NCBI GenBank assembly: GCA_944320815.1
Contig: CALUIZ010000012.1
Span: 1 to 64,000, forward strand
Direction of reading: 5' to 3'
DNA: 64,000 bases
From: an uncultured Phocaeicola sp.
GTDB taxonomy: Bacteria; Bacteroidota; Bacteroidia; Bacteroidales; Bacteroidaceae
Below the pieces are notes generated by a model. It did not search any database. It was not told the origin of the DNA and saw nothing but the letters and a program-made list of their open reading frames with translations. Of this stretch, positions 23,393-32,727 are shown piece by piece. The first letter of the stretch is position 1. Each line of letters opens with the position of its first letter. A program made the translations under genes and the position numbers.

Positions 23393-24115
23393 TCAGTGCT
23401 TGGACAGAATCCATTTCCAATATGGAAAGAAAGACACAACATATCGCTTGAAATATGCTTTCTTCATCATACGGAAAAGCCACTCCAGTTTATGCTTCCT
23501 ATAGAACTCCGGTGCACGGCCCACCTTTTCACCCCAAATGTCAAAAGCTCCTCCTATACCGAAACAGATATTGGCATTCAACTGCGTCCTGTATTTTTTT
23601 ATAAAGACCTCTTTCTTGGGCGAGGGAAGTCCCAAATACAGATAATTCGGTGCTTTGGAAGAGATGTCCTTTATAATCTCCGCTTCATCCGCTTCATTAA
23701 AATAACCATTTCTATAGCCTACAATCTTAATCTTCGGATAAGTCTTATGAAGATTTTCAACCATCTTACAAACAACAGCCTCCTGACCTCCCAATAAATA
23801 AACCGACTGTCCCTTTTCATTGGCCAGTTTCAACAAATCGTCAAACAAATCAGGACAGGGAACCCTATCGGGTACTTTTATACCGTGCAAACGAAGTGCC
23901 CATACCGGTCCCATACCGTCGAGATTGACTATATCCGAACTGTTGATTGCATCTACCAGTTCGGGATATTTATGCAAAAGGCTTATTCCCTCCCAGTTTA
24001 CACCGGTTATCTGAATGCCTTTCTTCCCCTGGTTGATATAATCCTGCACTTGTCTGACAATCTCCTGCCGGGTTACAGGATTAAGTTTGATGCCGAATTT
24101 ATAAACTGTGTACAT
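23393..24115 (-). CDS. WecG/TagA/CpsF-family (GT26) glycosyltransferase, divergent
   Basis: 240 residues, started at MYTVYKFGIKLNP. A longer in-frame extension would translate repeat array C and is rejected. Motifs: GKKGIQITGVNWEGISLLHK, NLDGMGPVWALR, VYLLGGQEAVVCKM, GVGRAPEFYRKHKLEWLFRMM. The usual GxPKQE reads LPSPKKE here, and the C-terminal EP-R pattern is altered, so the donor may differ from that of its neighbour. It follows fnlC across a 235-bp gap filled by array C and precedes the second GT26 gene. Confidence 0.82.
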   Translation of the reverse strand: MYTVYKFGIKLNPVTRQEIVRQVQDYINQGKKGIQITGVNWEGISLLHKYPELVDAINSSDIVNLDGMGPVWALRLHGIKVPDRVPCPDLFDDLLKLANEKGQSVYLLGGQEAVVCKMVENLHKTYPKIKIVGYRNGYFNEADEAEIIKDISSKAPNYLYLGLPSPKKEVFIKKYRTQLNANICFGIGGAFDIWGEKVGRAPEFYRKHKLEWLFRMMKKAYFKRYVVSFFPYWKWILSKH

Positions 24116-24196
24116 TATTATATATTCTAAATGTCCTGTCTGAATCTTCTGCAAAAAAGATATTTTTCTCTTCTGCTCAAGAACAAATGAAAACCA

Positions 24197-24312
24197 AATA
24201 ACAGCCTGCTTGAATCTCAAGTAAACAACGGCTTGTTCAAATGCAAGCGTTTCGTTGTTCAATTCAAAACAAACGCTTGTTTTTTCATTGAAAACGGAAG
24301 TTTTTCCCGCCG
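24197..24312. repeat. Array C: five ~22-25 bp degenerate units inside the capsule operon
   Basis: Units at about 24197, 24221, 24244, 24266 and 24291. The best preserved is AAAACAAACGCTTGTTTTTT at 24266, with CAAGCGTTTCGTTGTTC before it. Same core as arrays A, B, D and E. It fills the gap between fnlC and the first GT26 gene and begins 82 bp upstream of that start. Between 24312 and 24350 a sequence reading AGAGCTTGTTTGAATC on the minus strand may belong to the same element. Confidence 0.72.
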
Positions 24313-24350
24313 ATGAAGTCTGAAGATTCAAACAAGCTCTTAAAATACAA

Positions 24351-25532
24351 TCAATACTTTCTCCACACCATTCTGTCAACAATACCGGTATAGCTCTGGA
24401 TAATCTTGACCACTTTCTTGGCCACATCTTCCACATACACATCTACCGGTATTCCATCATCGCCATTTGCATTCATGGCTACGGCTGTATCGACAGCTTG
24501 AAGCAATGATTTCTCGTCAATACCTGCAAGAATAAAACATGCCTTCTCCATTGCCTCCGGCCGTTCCGTACTCGTGCGGATGCAGACAGCAGGAAACGGA
24601 TACCCTACACTCGCAAAGAAGCTGCTCTCCTCAGGCAGTGTTCCACTGTCGCTAATTACCGCAAATGCATTCATCTGCAAACAGTTATAGTCATGAAAAC
24701 CCAAAGGCTCATGACGGATAACCCTCCTGTCAAGACCGAATCCGCTTTCTTCCAGCCGCTTCCTGCTGCGAGGATGACAACTGTAAAGAATCGGCATATC
24801 GTATTTTTCCGCTATCGCATTAATGGCCCTGAAAAGGCTATAAAAGTTCTTTTCTGTATCAATATTCTCTTCGCGATGCGCGGAAAGCAATATATATTTC
24901 CCCTTCTCCAGACCCAGACGTTGGTGAATATCGCTGTTTTCTATTTCCTTTAAATTTGCATGAAGCACTTCAGCCATTGGGGAACCAGTCAGATAAGTGC
25001 GTTCCTTTGGTAATCCGCATTCATGCAAATAACGGCGGGCATGCTCGCTATAACACAGGTTAACATCACTGATGATATCAACAATACGGCGATTTGTCTC
25101 TTCCGGAAGACACTCGTCCTTACAGCGGTTTCCCGCCTCCATGTGGAAGATAGGAATATGAAGACGCTTGGCAGAAATGGCGGAAAGACACGAATTGGTG
25201 TCACCTAGAACCAGCAGCGCATCAGGCCTGAGCTGCGACATCAGCTTATAGCTGCAATTAATAATATTCCCTACTGTCGCACCGAGATCATCACCTACGG
25301 CATCCATATACACCTCAGGAGACTCCAACTTCAGATCCTTGAAAAATATCCCGTTAAGATTATAATCATAGTTCTGTCCCGTATGGGCCAATACTACATC
25401 AAAATACTGACGGCATTTATTTATGACAGCGGCAAGACGGATAATCTCCGGACGCGTGCCGACAATGATAAGCAGTCTCAGTCTTCCGTCATTGCGGAAC
25501 TTTACATCTGAATAATCTGTTTTGATTTGCAT
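24351..25532 (-). CDS. fnlC: UDP-N-acetylglucosamine 2-epimerase family enzyme, FnlC/WbjD type
   Basis: 393 residues, started at MQIKTDYSDVKF four bases after the wbuC stop; the longer start would overlap wbuC. Non-hydrolysing 2-epimerase motifs: LLIIVGTRPEIIRLAAV, HTGQNYDYNL, LVLGDTNSCLSA, HMEAGNRCKDECLPEETNRRI, SAHREENID and SDSGTLPEESSFF. In this setting (with fnlA and fnlB) it should convert UDP-N-acetyl-L-pneumosamine to UDP-N-acetyl-L-fucosamine, not make ManNAc. Cytoplasmic. Last gene of the tight fnlA-fnlB-wbuC-fnlC block. Confidence 0.9.
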   Translation of the reverse strand: MQIKTDYSDVKFRNDGRLRLLIIVGTRPEIIRLAAVINKCRQYFDVVLAHTGQNYDYNLNGIFFKDLKLESPEVYMDAVGDDLGATVGNIINCSYKLMSQLRPDALLVLGDTNSCLSAISAKRLHIPIFHMEAGNRCKDECLPEETNRRIVDIISDVNLCYSEHARRYLHECGLPKERTYLTGSPMAEVLHANLKEIENSDIHQRLGLEKGKYILLSAHREENIDTEKNFYSLFRAINAIAEKYDMPILYSCHPRSRKRLEESGFGLDRRVIRHEPLGFHDYNCLQMNAFAVISDSGTLPEESSFFASVGYPFPAVCIRTSTERPEAMEKACFILAGIDEKSLLQAVDTAVAMNANGDDGIPVDVYVEDVAKKVVKIIQSYTGIVDRMVWRKY

Positions 25533-25536
25533 GTTG

Positions 25537-25935
25537 CTAGTCTTTAAAAAGTAAATTGTCAGGGGTAATCGGAGTATAGGGACCATCCTTCACTTCAAAA
25601 ATAACTGTTCCGCTTTCAAGCACCTCTAACGTATGCCATTGGCCTTTAGGGATATGCACTCCATAATTCCCTTCAAGCGGATCAAGAGAATACTCGTCTG
25701 TCACTTCTTTCTTGTCGTTGTAGAACAGCACCTTCAGCTTTCCACGCAACAAGACATAGGTTTCGGCTGTATTCGGATGGCGGTGAGCAGGAAGCATTGT
25801 CCCCGGCTCCAAAGCATTGAAAAGGCGCTGGGCCCTGCTGTCGAGCGACTCGTGCAGATTATAGTTCATGCGCAGACGCGGACTTTCTTTCGCTTGTAGC
25901 GTGATACTGTCAAGCAATGCATTGTCTATCAACAT
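25537..25935 (-). CDS. wbuC: WbuC-family cupin
   Basis: 132 residues. A single cupin fold with the metal-ligand pattern HRHPNTAETYVLLRGKL and a second His in PKGQWHTLEV. WbuC proteins are found with fnlABC genes in Gram-negative O-antigen and capsule clusters; their reaction is not settled. The gene starts 3 bp after fnlB and ends 4 bp before fnlC, so the four genes are surely co-transcribed. The adjacent FnlB already carries its own C-terminal cupin, so this is an extra, free-standing one. Confidence 0.85.
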   Translation of the reverse strand: MLIDNALLDSITLQAKESPRLRMNYNLHESLDSRAQRLFNALEPGTMLPAHRHPNTAETYVLLRGKLKVLFYNDKKEVTDEYSLDPLEGNYGVHIPKGQWHTLEVLESGTVIFEVKDGPYTPITPDNLLFKD

Positions 25936-25938
25936 CTT

Positions 25939-27141
25939 TTATTCCTCCACCTTTAAAGCATAAGTATCTGGATGCTGCGGGTCAAAGCATTCGTTACACC
26001 AGATTAATGTAATAAGGTCATCCGTATCGGACAGATTGATTATATTATGCGTATATCCGGGAATTGCCTCCACTACCTCTATCCTGTCACCCGAGACTTC
26101 AAACTCCAGAATTTCATCGCTCCCGTATTTACGTTGGCGGATAAGTCCGTGCCCTGCCACCACTATAAACTTCTCATTTTTAGTATGATGCCAATGTTCC
26201 CCTTTAATAATGCCTGGCTTTGAAATGTTTACACTAAACTGACCACAACGGAGTGTACGGATAATTTCAGTAAACGAACCGCGACCGTCAACATTCATTT
26301 TTAACGGATAAATAAATTTTTCACCCGGCAGATAAGAAAGATAGGTGCTATAAAGTTTCTTCTCGAAAGGATTGTCCAGACAAGGTACATCAAGGGTACG
26401 GGGCATATCCCTGAAACGTTCAAGCATCGCAACAATTTCACCCAATGTCACTTTATAAGTGACAGGAACAGCACAATACCTTCCGTCTTTCTTCAGAACT
26501 GCATTTAACCCGTCAAAGTCGCAGTGATGCTCCATTCCTTTCAAGGCCAGAATCATCTCCTGCACCAGATCGTCGATATAAAGCAACTCCAATTCTGTAT
26601 TAGCGTCATTCACATGAATAGGCAAGCCATTGGCTATATTACTGCAGAAGGTCGACACGGCACTGTTGTAGTTAGGCCGACACCACTTCCCGAAAAGATT
26701 AGGAAACCTGTAAACCAGTACCTTCGCTCCGGTACTCTTCGCGTAATCGAAAAACAGATTTTCGCCGGCCAGCTTGCTTTTCCCATAATCCGACTCTCCA
26801 TATCTTCCGATAAGAGTCGCTTGAATGCTCGACGAAAGCATAACGGGACATGTATTCCCATGACGTTCCAATGTTTCAAGCAACATGGAAGCAAACCCGA
26901 AATTGCCTTTCATAAATTCACTTTGGTCTTTCGGACGATTAACGCCAGCCAGATTAAAGACAAAATCAGCCTCAGCACACCATTTGTCCAATAGAAAAGG
27001 GTCAGAGTCAATGTCATATTCATAAATATCCCCAATAGAAAGGTCACCATAACAACGAGACTTCCCGTCACGGATATTATACAATTCTGCGCAAAGGTTT
27101 TTCCCGACAAACCCCTTGGCACCTGTTACCAGAATATTCAT
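25939..27141 (-). CDS. fnlB: FnlB/CapF-type reductase-epimerase with C-terminal cupin
   Basis: 400 residues, started at MNILVTGAKGFVGKNL, which holds the NAD(P) Rossmann motif at its very beginning. SDR half: FNLAGVNRPKDQSEF, MLSSSIQATL, YGKSKLAGENLFFDY (YxxxK catalytic). C-terminal cupin from about residue 280 with GEHWHHTKNEKFIVV. In S. aureus CapF the cupin performs C3-epimerisation and the SDR reduces the 4-keto group, giving UDP-N-acetyl-L-pneumosamine on the way to UDP-L-FucNAc. Both halves look intact. Confidence 0.92.
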   Translation of the reverse strand: MNILVTGAKGFVGKNLCAELYNIRDGKSRCYGDLSIGDIYEYDIDSDPFLLDKWCAEADFVFNLAGVNRPKDQSEFMKGNFGFASMLLETLERHGNTCPVMLSSSIQATLIGRYGESDYGKSKLAGENLFFDYAKSTGAKVLVYRFPNLFGKWCRPNYNSAVSTFCSNIANGLPIHVNDANTELELLYIDDLVQEMILALKGMEHHCDFDGLNAVLKKDGRYCAVPVTYKVTLGEIVAMLERFRDMPRTLDVPCLDNPFEKKLYSTYLSYLPGEKFIYPLKMNVDGRGSFTEIIRTLRCGQFSVNISKPGIIKGEHWHHTKNEKFIVVAGHGLIRQRKYGSDEILEFEVSGDRIEVVEAIPGYTHNIINLSDTDDLITLIWCNECFDPQHPDTYALKVEE

Positions 27142-27158
27142 ACAATCTTCCTCCACGT

Positions 27159-28232
27159 TTACTCACTTCTGATTTCCCGTGCTTTAGCTTTCGATGCCAA
27201 TCCCAAATCCTCACGTACGAAACGGAGTTTCAAAAGTAGATCTTTCATTCCGGCAACGTCCAGCCGACGAGTATTATGTGAGTGATAATCCTCTATTACA
27301 GATATGTCCCTGTTGCCTACGGTAAAGAACTTGTCATAGTTCAGGTCGCGCGTATCACAGGGAATACGGAAGTAGTCTCCCATATCTATGGCACGTGCCA
27401 TTTCCTCACGTGTTACCAAAGTTTCATACAGCTTTTCTCCATGACGGGTACCGATGACTTTCACTTCCGTCTCTCCATATTTCGGATTAACTTGTGCATA
27501 AATCTCTTTCAAAGCCTGCGCCAATGTAGACAATGTCGCAGCAGGAGCCTTCTGTACAAACAAATCACCGTTATGGGCATGTGTGAACGCATAAACGACC
27601 AAATCTACCGCATCATCCAACGTCATCATGAACCGTGTCATATTTGGATCTGTAATAGTGATAGGTTTGCCTTCCCGCATTTGCTCCACCCACAGAGGAA
27701 TAACAGATCCTCGGCTGGCCATTACGTTGCCATACCGCGTACAGCAGATGACGGTATTTGCATCTTCACCCAATTCACGGCCCTTCGCTATAGCAACCTT
27801 CTCCATCAGAGCCTTAGATATCCCCATAGCATTTATAGGATAGGCGGCTTTATCGGTAGAAAGTACCACTACATTCTTCACTCCATGTTCGATAGCGGAA
27901 AGAAGCACATTGGAAGTTCCTTCCACATTCGTGCGTGTAGCCTCCATCGGGAAAAACTCACAACTAGGAACTTGCTTCAGTGCTGCAGCTGAGAACACAT
28001 AATCCACACCGCCCATGGCAACATCCACCGATGACTTGTCGCGCACATTACCGATATAAAACTTGACTTTTGGATTCTGCAATGCGTGGCGCATATCATC
28101 TTGCTTTTTTTCGTCACGAGAAAAGATTCGGATTTCCCTTATGTCCGAATCCAGAAATCTGCGAAGAACGGCATTCCCGAAAGAACCCGTTCCGCCTGTT
28201 ATCAACAGGACTTTGTCTTTAAATATTGACAT
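27159..28232 (-). CDS. fnlA: UDP-GlcNAc 4,6-dehydratase/5-epimerase, FnlA/CapE type
   Basis: 357 residues. Extended SDR of the CapD/CapE family: cofactor loop LLITGGTGSFGNAVLRRF, VVLSTDKAAYPINAMGISKALMEK (family variant with Met in place of Tyr in the YxxxK motif), FMMTLDDAVDLV and the C-terminal GTRHGEKLYETL. It starts the UDP-L-FucNAc pathway from UDP-GlcNAc. First gene of the fnl block; a region with a dead transposase lies upstream. Its base composition is closer to the chromosome than that of the AT-rich genes from 29 kb on. Confidence 0.93.
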   Translation of the reverse strand: MSIFKDKVLLITGGTGSFGNAVLRRFLDSDIREIRIFSRDEKKQDDMRHALQNPKVKFYIGNVRDKSSVDVAMGGVDYVFSAAALKQVPSCEFFPMEATRTNVEGTSNVLLSAIEHGVKNVVVLSTDKAAYPINAMGISKALMEKVAIAKGRELGEDANTVICCTRYGNVMASRGSVIPLWVEQMREGKPITITDPNMTRFMMTLDDAVDLVVYAFTHAHNGDLFVQKAPAATLSTLAQALKEIYAQVNPKYGETEVKVIGTRHGEKLYETLVTREEMARAIDMGDYFRIPCDTRDLNYDKFFTVGNRDISVIEDYHSHNTRRLDVAGMKDLLLKLRFVREDLGLASKAKAREIRSE

Positions 28233-28501
28233 GATTTTGTTGGTTAGTTAAAATTTTATTTTAAGTAATGTTTTTTACATTTTCCCACTAAGATGTTATT
28301 TATTAAGTGCTTACAATATTAGTATACCTAAAATCCAGTCCCTCTTCAGCCCCTCCATGCCTCCTGTCTGAGATGCACAATCTCAAGTAACATTGTATTC
28401 ATCTTCTTTCCAGGATTCTTTGGCGTACTTTAAAAATACTTGGTAAATTACCCAACAACCGTAACTCTAAACAACTGATATAAATTTTTAAAGAATGTGA
28501 G

Positions 28502-28981
28502 GATGCCTTGCTGAATAAAACCGAGAGATCTGTTCAACGTTCTGTGGATGAAGAGAAGCAGTCGGTATGCTATAGTGGTAAAAACTCATAGCGCAAAGAA
28601 CAACACAGCCTATTGTATACCAACAATCTTAAAATTGTGTAGCTAAATTCCGCATACGAGAAACATGTTCATGACAAAAAGATATGTGATGAAGGACCGC
28701 TCTCACTCCCCAAAATATCAGACTCTGGCAAGATACAAGCCAGATGGTATTGAAATATGTATGCACAAGAAAAAAGCCTAAAGGGGAAAAAGCCTACCAC
28801 TTTGAAAAACAAGAGAATAGGTAAATCTTCCAGAATCCGAATAAAAGTAGAGCACGTTATAGGCAATATGAAAAAATACTGTATTATCAAAGAACGGTTT
28901 AAATGCCATAAATTCGGTTTCGAAAATAGGATGATTCTTTTTGCTTGTGGTCATACAATTTTAGAATCAATCACAAGATGA
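28502..28981 (+). pseudogene. Degenerate IS5-type (DDE_Tnp_4-like) transposase remnant
   Basis: One plus-strand frame reads TERSVQRSVDEEKQSVCYSGK, then in-frame stops at 28589, 28640 and 28751, then a C-terminal piece RIRIKVEHVIGNMKKYCIIK followed by HKFGFENRMILFACG. This order matches IS5-family transposases (DxTE...CYSGKKKRH ... VEHVIGxxK). No intact terminal repeats or start were found, and the upstream half is lost. It lies in the 822-bp gene-free gap (28233-29054) opposite to the capsule operon and separates the fnl block from the AT-rich block. The rest of the gap shows nothing recognisable. Confidence 0.7.
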
Positions 28982-29054
28982 GCCATATAACAAATTAATG
29001 TTTATATCCATAATAAATTTGATGATTTATATAATTTCTACCCAGCAACAATTC

Positions 29055-30113
29055 CTATTTAAATAATTCAATAAACTCTTCATCACTTGCACTTCCATAA
29101 ATCATCTGAATCTTTCCTAAGAACGGTGCTTTCAACATGGCCTCCGCCATTGCATTATAATCCTCAGAGGGAACAGTATAACCAGTCACTTCATCTTTTA
29201 TAATACGCCCGATAATAGGAATACATGTTGTAGCAACGACAGGTTTACCTATATACTGCGCTTCTATCAGAGAATTTGGAAGCCCTTCCACTCTTGATGG
29301 CAAAACAAAACAATCACAATATTTAATCCATCGGTAGGGATTTGGATCAAATCCAATGAAATGAACACGATCTTGAACACAACCATCTATAATGATTTTC
29401 TGTACCTGTTGAAAAAAATCATCTTTGATATTATAAGTGCCAACAAAATATAAATGTGCTTTAGAATTAGATCGCGCAACTTTTACAAAAGCTTTAGCCA
29501 ATATATCTTGTCCTTTAGTTTTATCGAATCTGCCAACCCATACATACTTAGTTGTATCTTCGTATATATAAGGAGATGGTACATCACATTTACGATTAAT
29601 GCTTTCTTTATCTAAAGGATTTTGTAGAACTATTACCTTGCTTGGATGAAGATTAATTGTATGAAGAATGTCATCTTTCATTTCACTTTGTTGTGCAATT
29701 ATTTTATCTGCATAACGATAAGTTAATCTACACAAAAAGCGCTCATCCCAACGTATAGTCGAGAAATAATTGCAATTTCGAATAATGATTTTTATATTTC
29801 CTACAAAATGAGCCGCTAATAGAACCCTAACTGAAAGTGACATGGAAGAACAAAAAACTGCATATGGATGTTCTTTTTTCAGACAACCTAATATCTTAGC
29901 AGTAGCTCCCAACCAAATATTATAACAATGATAATATTCTACCTCATATTCTGGAGGTATAAAACTTGTAATATTTCCTTTTATCTTGTCTATCAATATG
30001 TATTTTACTTCAAATTCATCCTTAGGTAACATTTTACCAATAGTAATAGTAACCCGCTCTGCACCTCCTGTTGAAGAATGAAGAAAAAACAAAACCTTTT
30101 TTCTATGAATCAT
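29055..30113 (-). CDS. GT4-family glycosyltransferase
   Basis: 352 residues. The N-terminus VLFFLHSSTGGAERVTI and the C-terminal half KYVWVGRFDKTKGQDILAKA and SRVEGLPNSLIEAQYIGKP (EX7E) are typical of GT4 retaining transferases. It is read just after the UDP-glucuronate 4-epimerase gene, 14 bp away, and could use UDP-GalA or UDP-GlcA; this is inference from position only. AT-rich like its upstream neighbours. Confidence 0.85.
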   Translation of the reverse strand: MIHRKKVLFFLHSSTGGAERVTITIGKMLPKDEFEVKYILIDKIKGNITSFIPPEYEVEYYHCYNIWLGATAKILGCLKKEHPYAVFCSSMSLSVRVLLAAHFVGNIKIIIRNCNYFSTIRWDERFLCRLTYRYADKIIAQQSEMKDDILHTINLHPSKVIVLQNPLDKESINRKCDVPSPYIYEDTTKYVWVGRFDKTKGQDILAKAFVKVARSNSKAHLYFVGTYNIKDDFFQQVQKIIIDGCVQDRVHFIGFDPNPYRWIKYCDCFVLPSRVEGLPNSLIEAQYIGKPVVATTCIPIIGRIIKDEVTGYTVPSEDYNAMAEAMLKAPFLGKIQMIYGSASDEEFIELFK

Positions 30114-30127
30114 GGATTATACATTTT

Positions 30128-31201
30128 TTATTTCATGTAATAAGTTTTATACCACTCCACAAAAGCTTTCAATCCAATACGCAAAGAAGTAGAAGGTTTA
30201 TAACCAAAATCATTTTCCAAAGGTGTGGTATCTGCATAAGTAATAGGAACATCCCCAGCTTGCATAGGTACCAACTTTTTATGCGCTTCAAAATCATAAT
30301 TCTGAGGAAGCATACCTGCACGAACAAGTTCTTCTTGCAAGATACGAACAAAATCAAGAAGATTTTCAGGATGATTATTCCCTATATTATATACCCTATA
30401 GGGAGGAATAGGTAACCCATCTTCACCCAAAGACTTTTCTGGTGCATGTTGTATGATACGTATTATACTTTCTACAATATCATCGATATAAGTAAAATCC
30501 CGTTTACAATTACCATAATTGAAAATCTGTATGTTTTCACCTTTCAGTAATTTATCCGTAAATCCAAAATAAGCCATATCTGGACGGCCCGCCGGACCAT
30601 ATACAGTAAAGAAGCGCAAACCTGTGCTTGGTATATTGTAAAGCTTACTATAGGCATGTGCCATCAGCTCATTGCCTTTCTTTGTGGCTGCATAAAGGCT
30701 GACGGGATTGTCCACCTTATCATCAGTTGAGTAAGGCACTTTCTTGTTGCTGCCATACACACTGCTCGAACTAGCGTAAACCAAATGCTCTACCCCCGTT
30801 GGTCCGTTATCATAGCTATGACGACAGGCTTCCAATATGTTGTAAAAGCCTATCAGATTACTTTTAATATACGCATCAGGATTGACAATACTATAACGTA
30901 CACCCGCTTGTGCCGCCAGATTAATAACAATCTGAGGATGATATTTCTCAAATATATTGTTTATTGTAATCTTTTCTGCAATATCACCTTTAATAAATAT
31001 AAAATTATCAAAGCTTTCAAGCGTCTTCAAACGTTCTTCTTTAATATGTACATCGTAATAATCATTCATATTATCAATGCCAATTATTGTGATGTTTTTC
31101 ACTTCAACTAACAAGCGCTTGGATAGATTACCGCCAATAAACCCAGCAACTCCAGTTATCAATATGGTTTTATTTTCTAAATCTATATTATTTTCTACCA
31201 T
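30128..31201 (-). CDS. UDP-glucuronate 4-epimerase-like NAD-dependent epimerase
   Basis: 357 residues. Extended SDR with ILITGVAGFIGGNLSKRL, the sugar-acid epimerase marker IDNMNDYYDVHIKEERL, the catalytic SSSSVYG and YAATKKGNE, and FFTVYGPAGRPDMAYFGFTDK. Members with this pattern interconvert UDP-glucuronate and UDP-galacturonate. It follows ugd (which makes UDP-GlcA) by 6 bp, so the pair should supply UDP-GalA to the repeat unit. Cytoplasmic. Confidence 0.9.
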   Translation of the reverse strand: MVENNIDLENKTILITGVAGFIGGNLSKRLLVEVKNITIIGIDNMNDYYDVHIKEERLKTLESFDNFIFIKGDIAEKITINNIFEKYHPQIVINLAAQAGVRYSIVNPDAYIKSNLIGFYNILEACRHSYDNGPTGVEHLVYASSSSVYGSNKKVPYSTDDKVDNPVSLYAATKKGNELMAHAYSKLYNIPSTGLRFFTVYGPAGRPDMAYFGFTDKLLKGENIQIFNYGNCKRDFTYIDDIVESIIRIIQHAPEKSLGEDGLPIPPYRVYNIGNNHPENLLDFVRILQEELVRAGMLPQNYDFEAHKKLVPMQAGDVPITYADTTPLENDFGYKPSTSLRIGLKAFVEWYKTYYMK

Positions 31202-31207
31202 AGTATT

Positions 31208-32527
31208 TTAATCTCTTCTAAAAATATCTCTAGTGTAAACCTTATCTTTAATGTCATCCAGACAAATGTCATATCGATTAGCAATAACAGCATGACTCAT
31301 CCTCTTAAATGTTTTCATGTCATTTACTACTTTACTGCCAAAAAACGTACTACCATCTTCCAATGTCGGTTCATAAATAATAACTTTAGCTCCTTTCGCT
31401 TTAATACGTTTCATTATGCCTTGAATGGCCGACTGACGAAAATTGTCAGAATTCGATTTCATCGTCAAACGATATACGCCTATAATACAATTATATTCTT
31501 TTGACACATCAAAGCTGCTATTCTCTGCATAATATCCAGCTTTCCTTAATACTGCATCAGCAATATAATCCTTACGAGTACGGTTACTTTCTACAATTGC
31601 TTCAATCAGATTTTCAGGAACATCTGCATAGTTTGCCAAAAGTTGTTTAGTGTCTTTAGGCAAACAATAACCACCATACCCAAAAGAAGGATTATTATAG
31701 TGCATACCAATGCGAGGATCAAATCCTACACCTTCTATAATGGATTTTGAGTCTAAACCCTTTAACTCAGCATATGTATCCAATTCATTAAAATAACTCA
31801 CACGTAAAGCAAGGTAAGTATTAGCAAATAATTTTACAGCCTCTGCTTCTTTCATGCCCATAAAAAGAGTATCGATATTTTTCTTTATAGCACCCTCCTG
31901 AAGTAATCTAACAAAAATCTGTGCTGCACTTTGAAGCATGTTAATATCCGCTATTTTTTTTATAGCTTCATTCTCTTCTACAAAATCAGGATGATCTATA
32001 ATTTTCGGACAACCTACGATAATACGGCTAGGATAGAGATTATCATACAAAGCTTTACTTTCACGAAGAAATTCAGGAGAGAAAAGTAAATTGAGCTTTT
32101 CTACACCTTGTTTTGCATATTTCACATAAAGATTACGCGTGTAGCCCACTGGGATGGTCGATTTTATTACCATTATTGCATCTGGATTCACCTCTAATAC
32201 AAGATCAATCACCTCCTCTACATGTGATGTGTCAAAATAATTCTTAACAGGATCATAATTCGTGGGAGTTGCAATTATAATAAAATCAGCATCAATATAC
32301 GCTGATTTACTATCTAATGTAGCAGTCAATTTTAATTCTTTTTCAGCAAAATATTTCTCAATGTAGTCATCTTGGATAGGAGAAATTCTATTATTAAGTT
32401 TTTCTACCTTTTCCGGAAGTACATCAACTGCAATTACATGATGATGCTGCGATAATAGCGTAGCAATGCTTAATCCCACATAACCGGTTCCGGCTATTGC
32501 GATTCTTAGATTCTCAAAATCTCTCAT
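31208..32527 (-). CDS. ugd: UDP-glucose 6-dehydrogenase
   Basis: 439 residues. Rossmann motif [19 protein letters not shown], substrate motif [14 protein letters not shown] and the catalytic Cys288 in [15 protein letters not shown]. It oxidises UDP-glucose twice to UDP-glucuronate with NAD. It is 6 bp upstream of the epimerase gene. Its C-terminal codons ([10 protein letters not shown]) recur as a stranded fragment at 20.8 kb. A UDP-ManNAc dehydrogenase role cannot be fully excluded, but the following UDP-GlcA epimerase favours UDP-glucose. Confidence 0.9.
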   Translation of the reverse strand: MRDFENLRIAIAGTGYVGLSIATLLSQHHHVIAVDVLPEKVEKLNNRISPIQDDYIEKYFAEKELKLTATLDSKSAYIDADFIIIATPTNYDPVKNYFDTSHVEEVIDLVLEVNPDAIMVIKSTIPVGYTRNLYVKYAKQGVEKLNLLFSPEFLRESKALYDNLYPSRIIVGCPKIIDHPDFVEENEAIKKIADINMLQSAAQIFVRLLQEGAIKKNIDTLFMGMKEAEAVKLFANTYLALRVSYFNELDTYAELKGLDSKSIIEGVGFDPRIGMHYNNPSFGYGGYCLPKDTKQLLANYADVPENLIEAIVESNRTRKDYIADAVLRKAGYYAENSSFDVSKEYNCIIGVYRLTMKSNSDNFRQSAIQGIMKRIKAKGAKVIIYEPTLEDGSTFFGSKVVNDMKTFKRMSHAVIANRYDICLDDIKDKVYTRDIFRRD

Positions 32528-32727
32528 AAAAAAGATGCTTTAACATTATTTGATTTTAGGTTTTAGGATTTTCCTATTTCTATATTTAAAGAGAAGCCAT
32601 TTTATAACTATCTAAATCTTATTTAAAACGGCAAACCACTGAAATAGAACATTTTAAGTCAAAACACAAATAGACAGATGTCTTTAGTGAATATAAAAAT
32701 CAATTTGTTTTTTATTTTCTACTTATC

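Noticed and set aside
24116..24442. N-terminal extension of the first GT26 protein
   Set aside because: It would translate repeat array C and overlap the fnlC gene end; GT26 proteins begin at the chosen start.
32528..32727. Possible gene in the 200-bp gap before ugd
   Set aside because: AT-rich, no open frame of useful length and no promoter or hairpin found.
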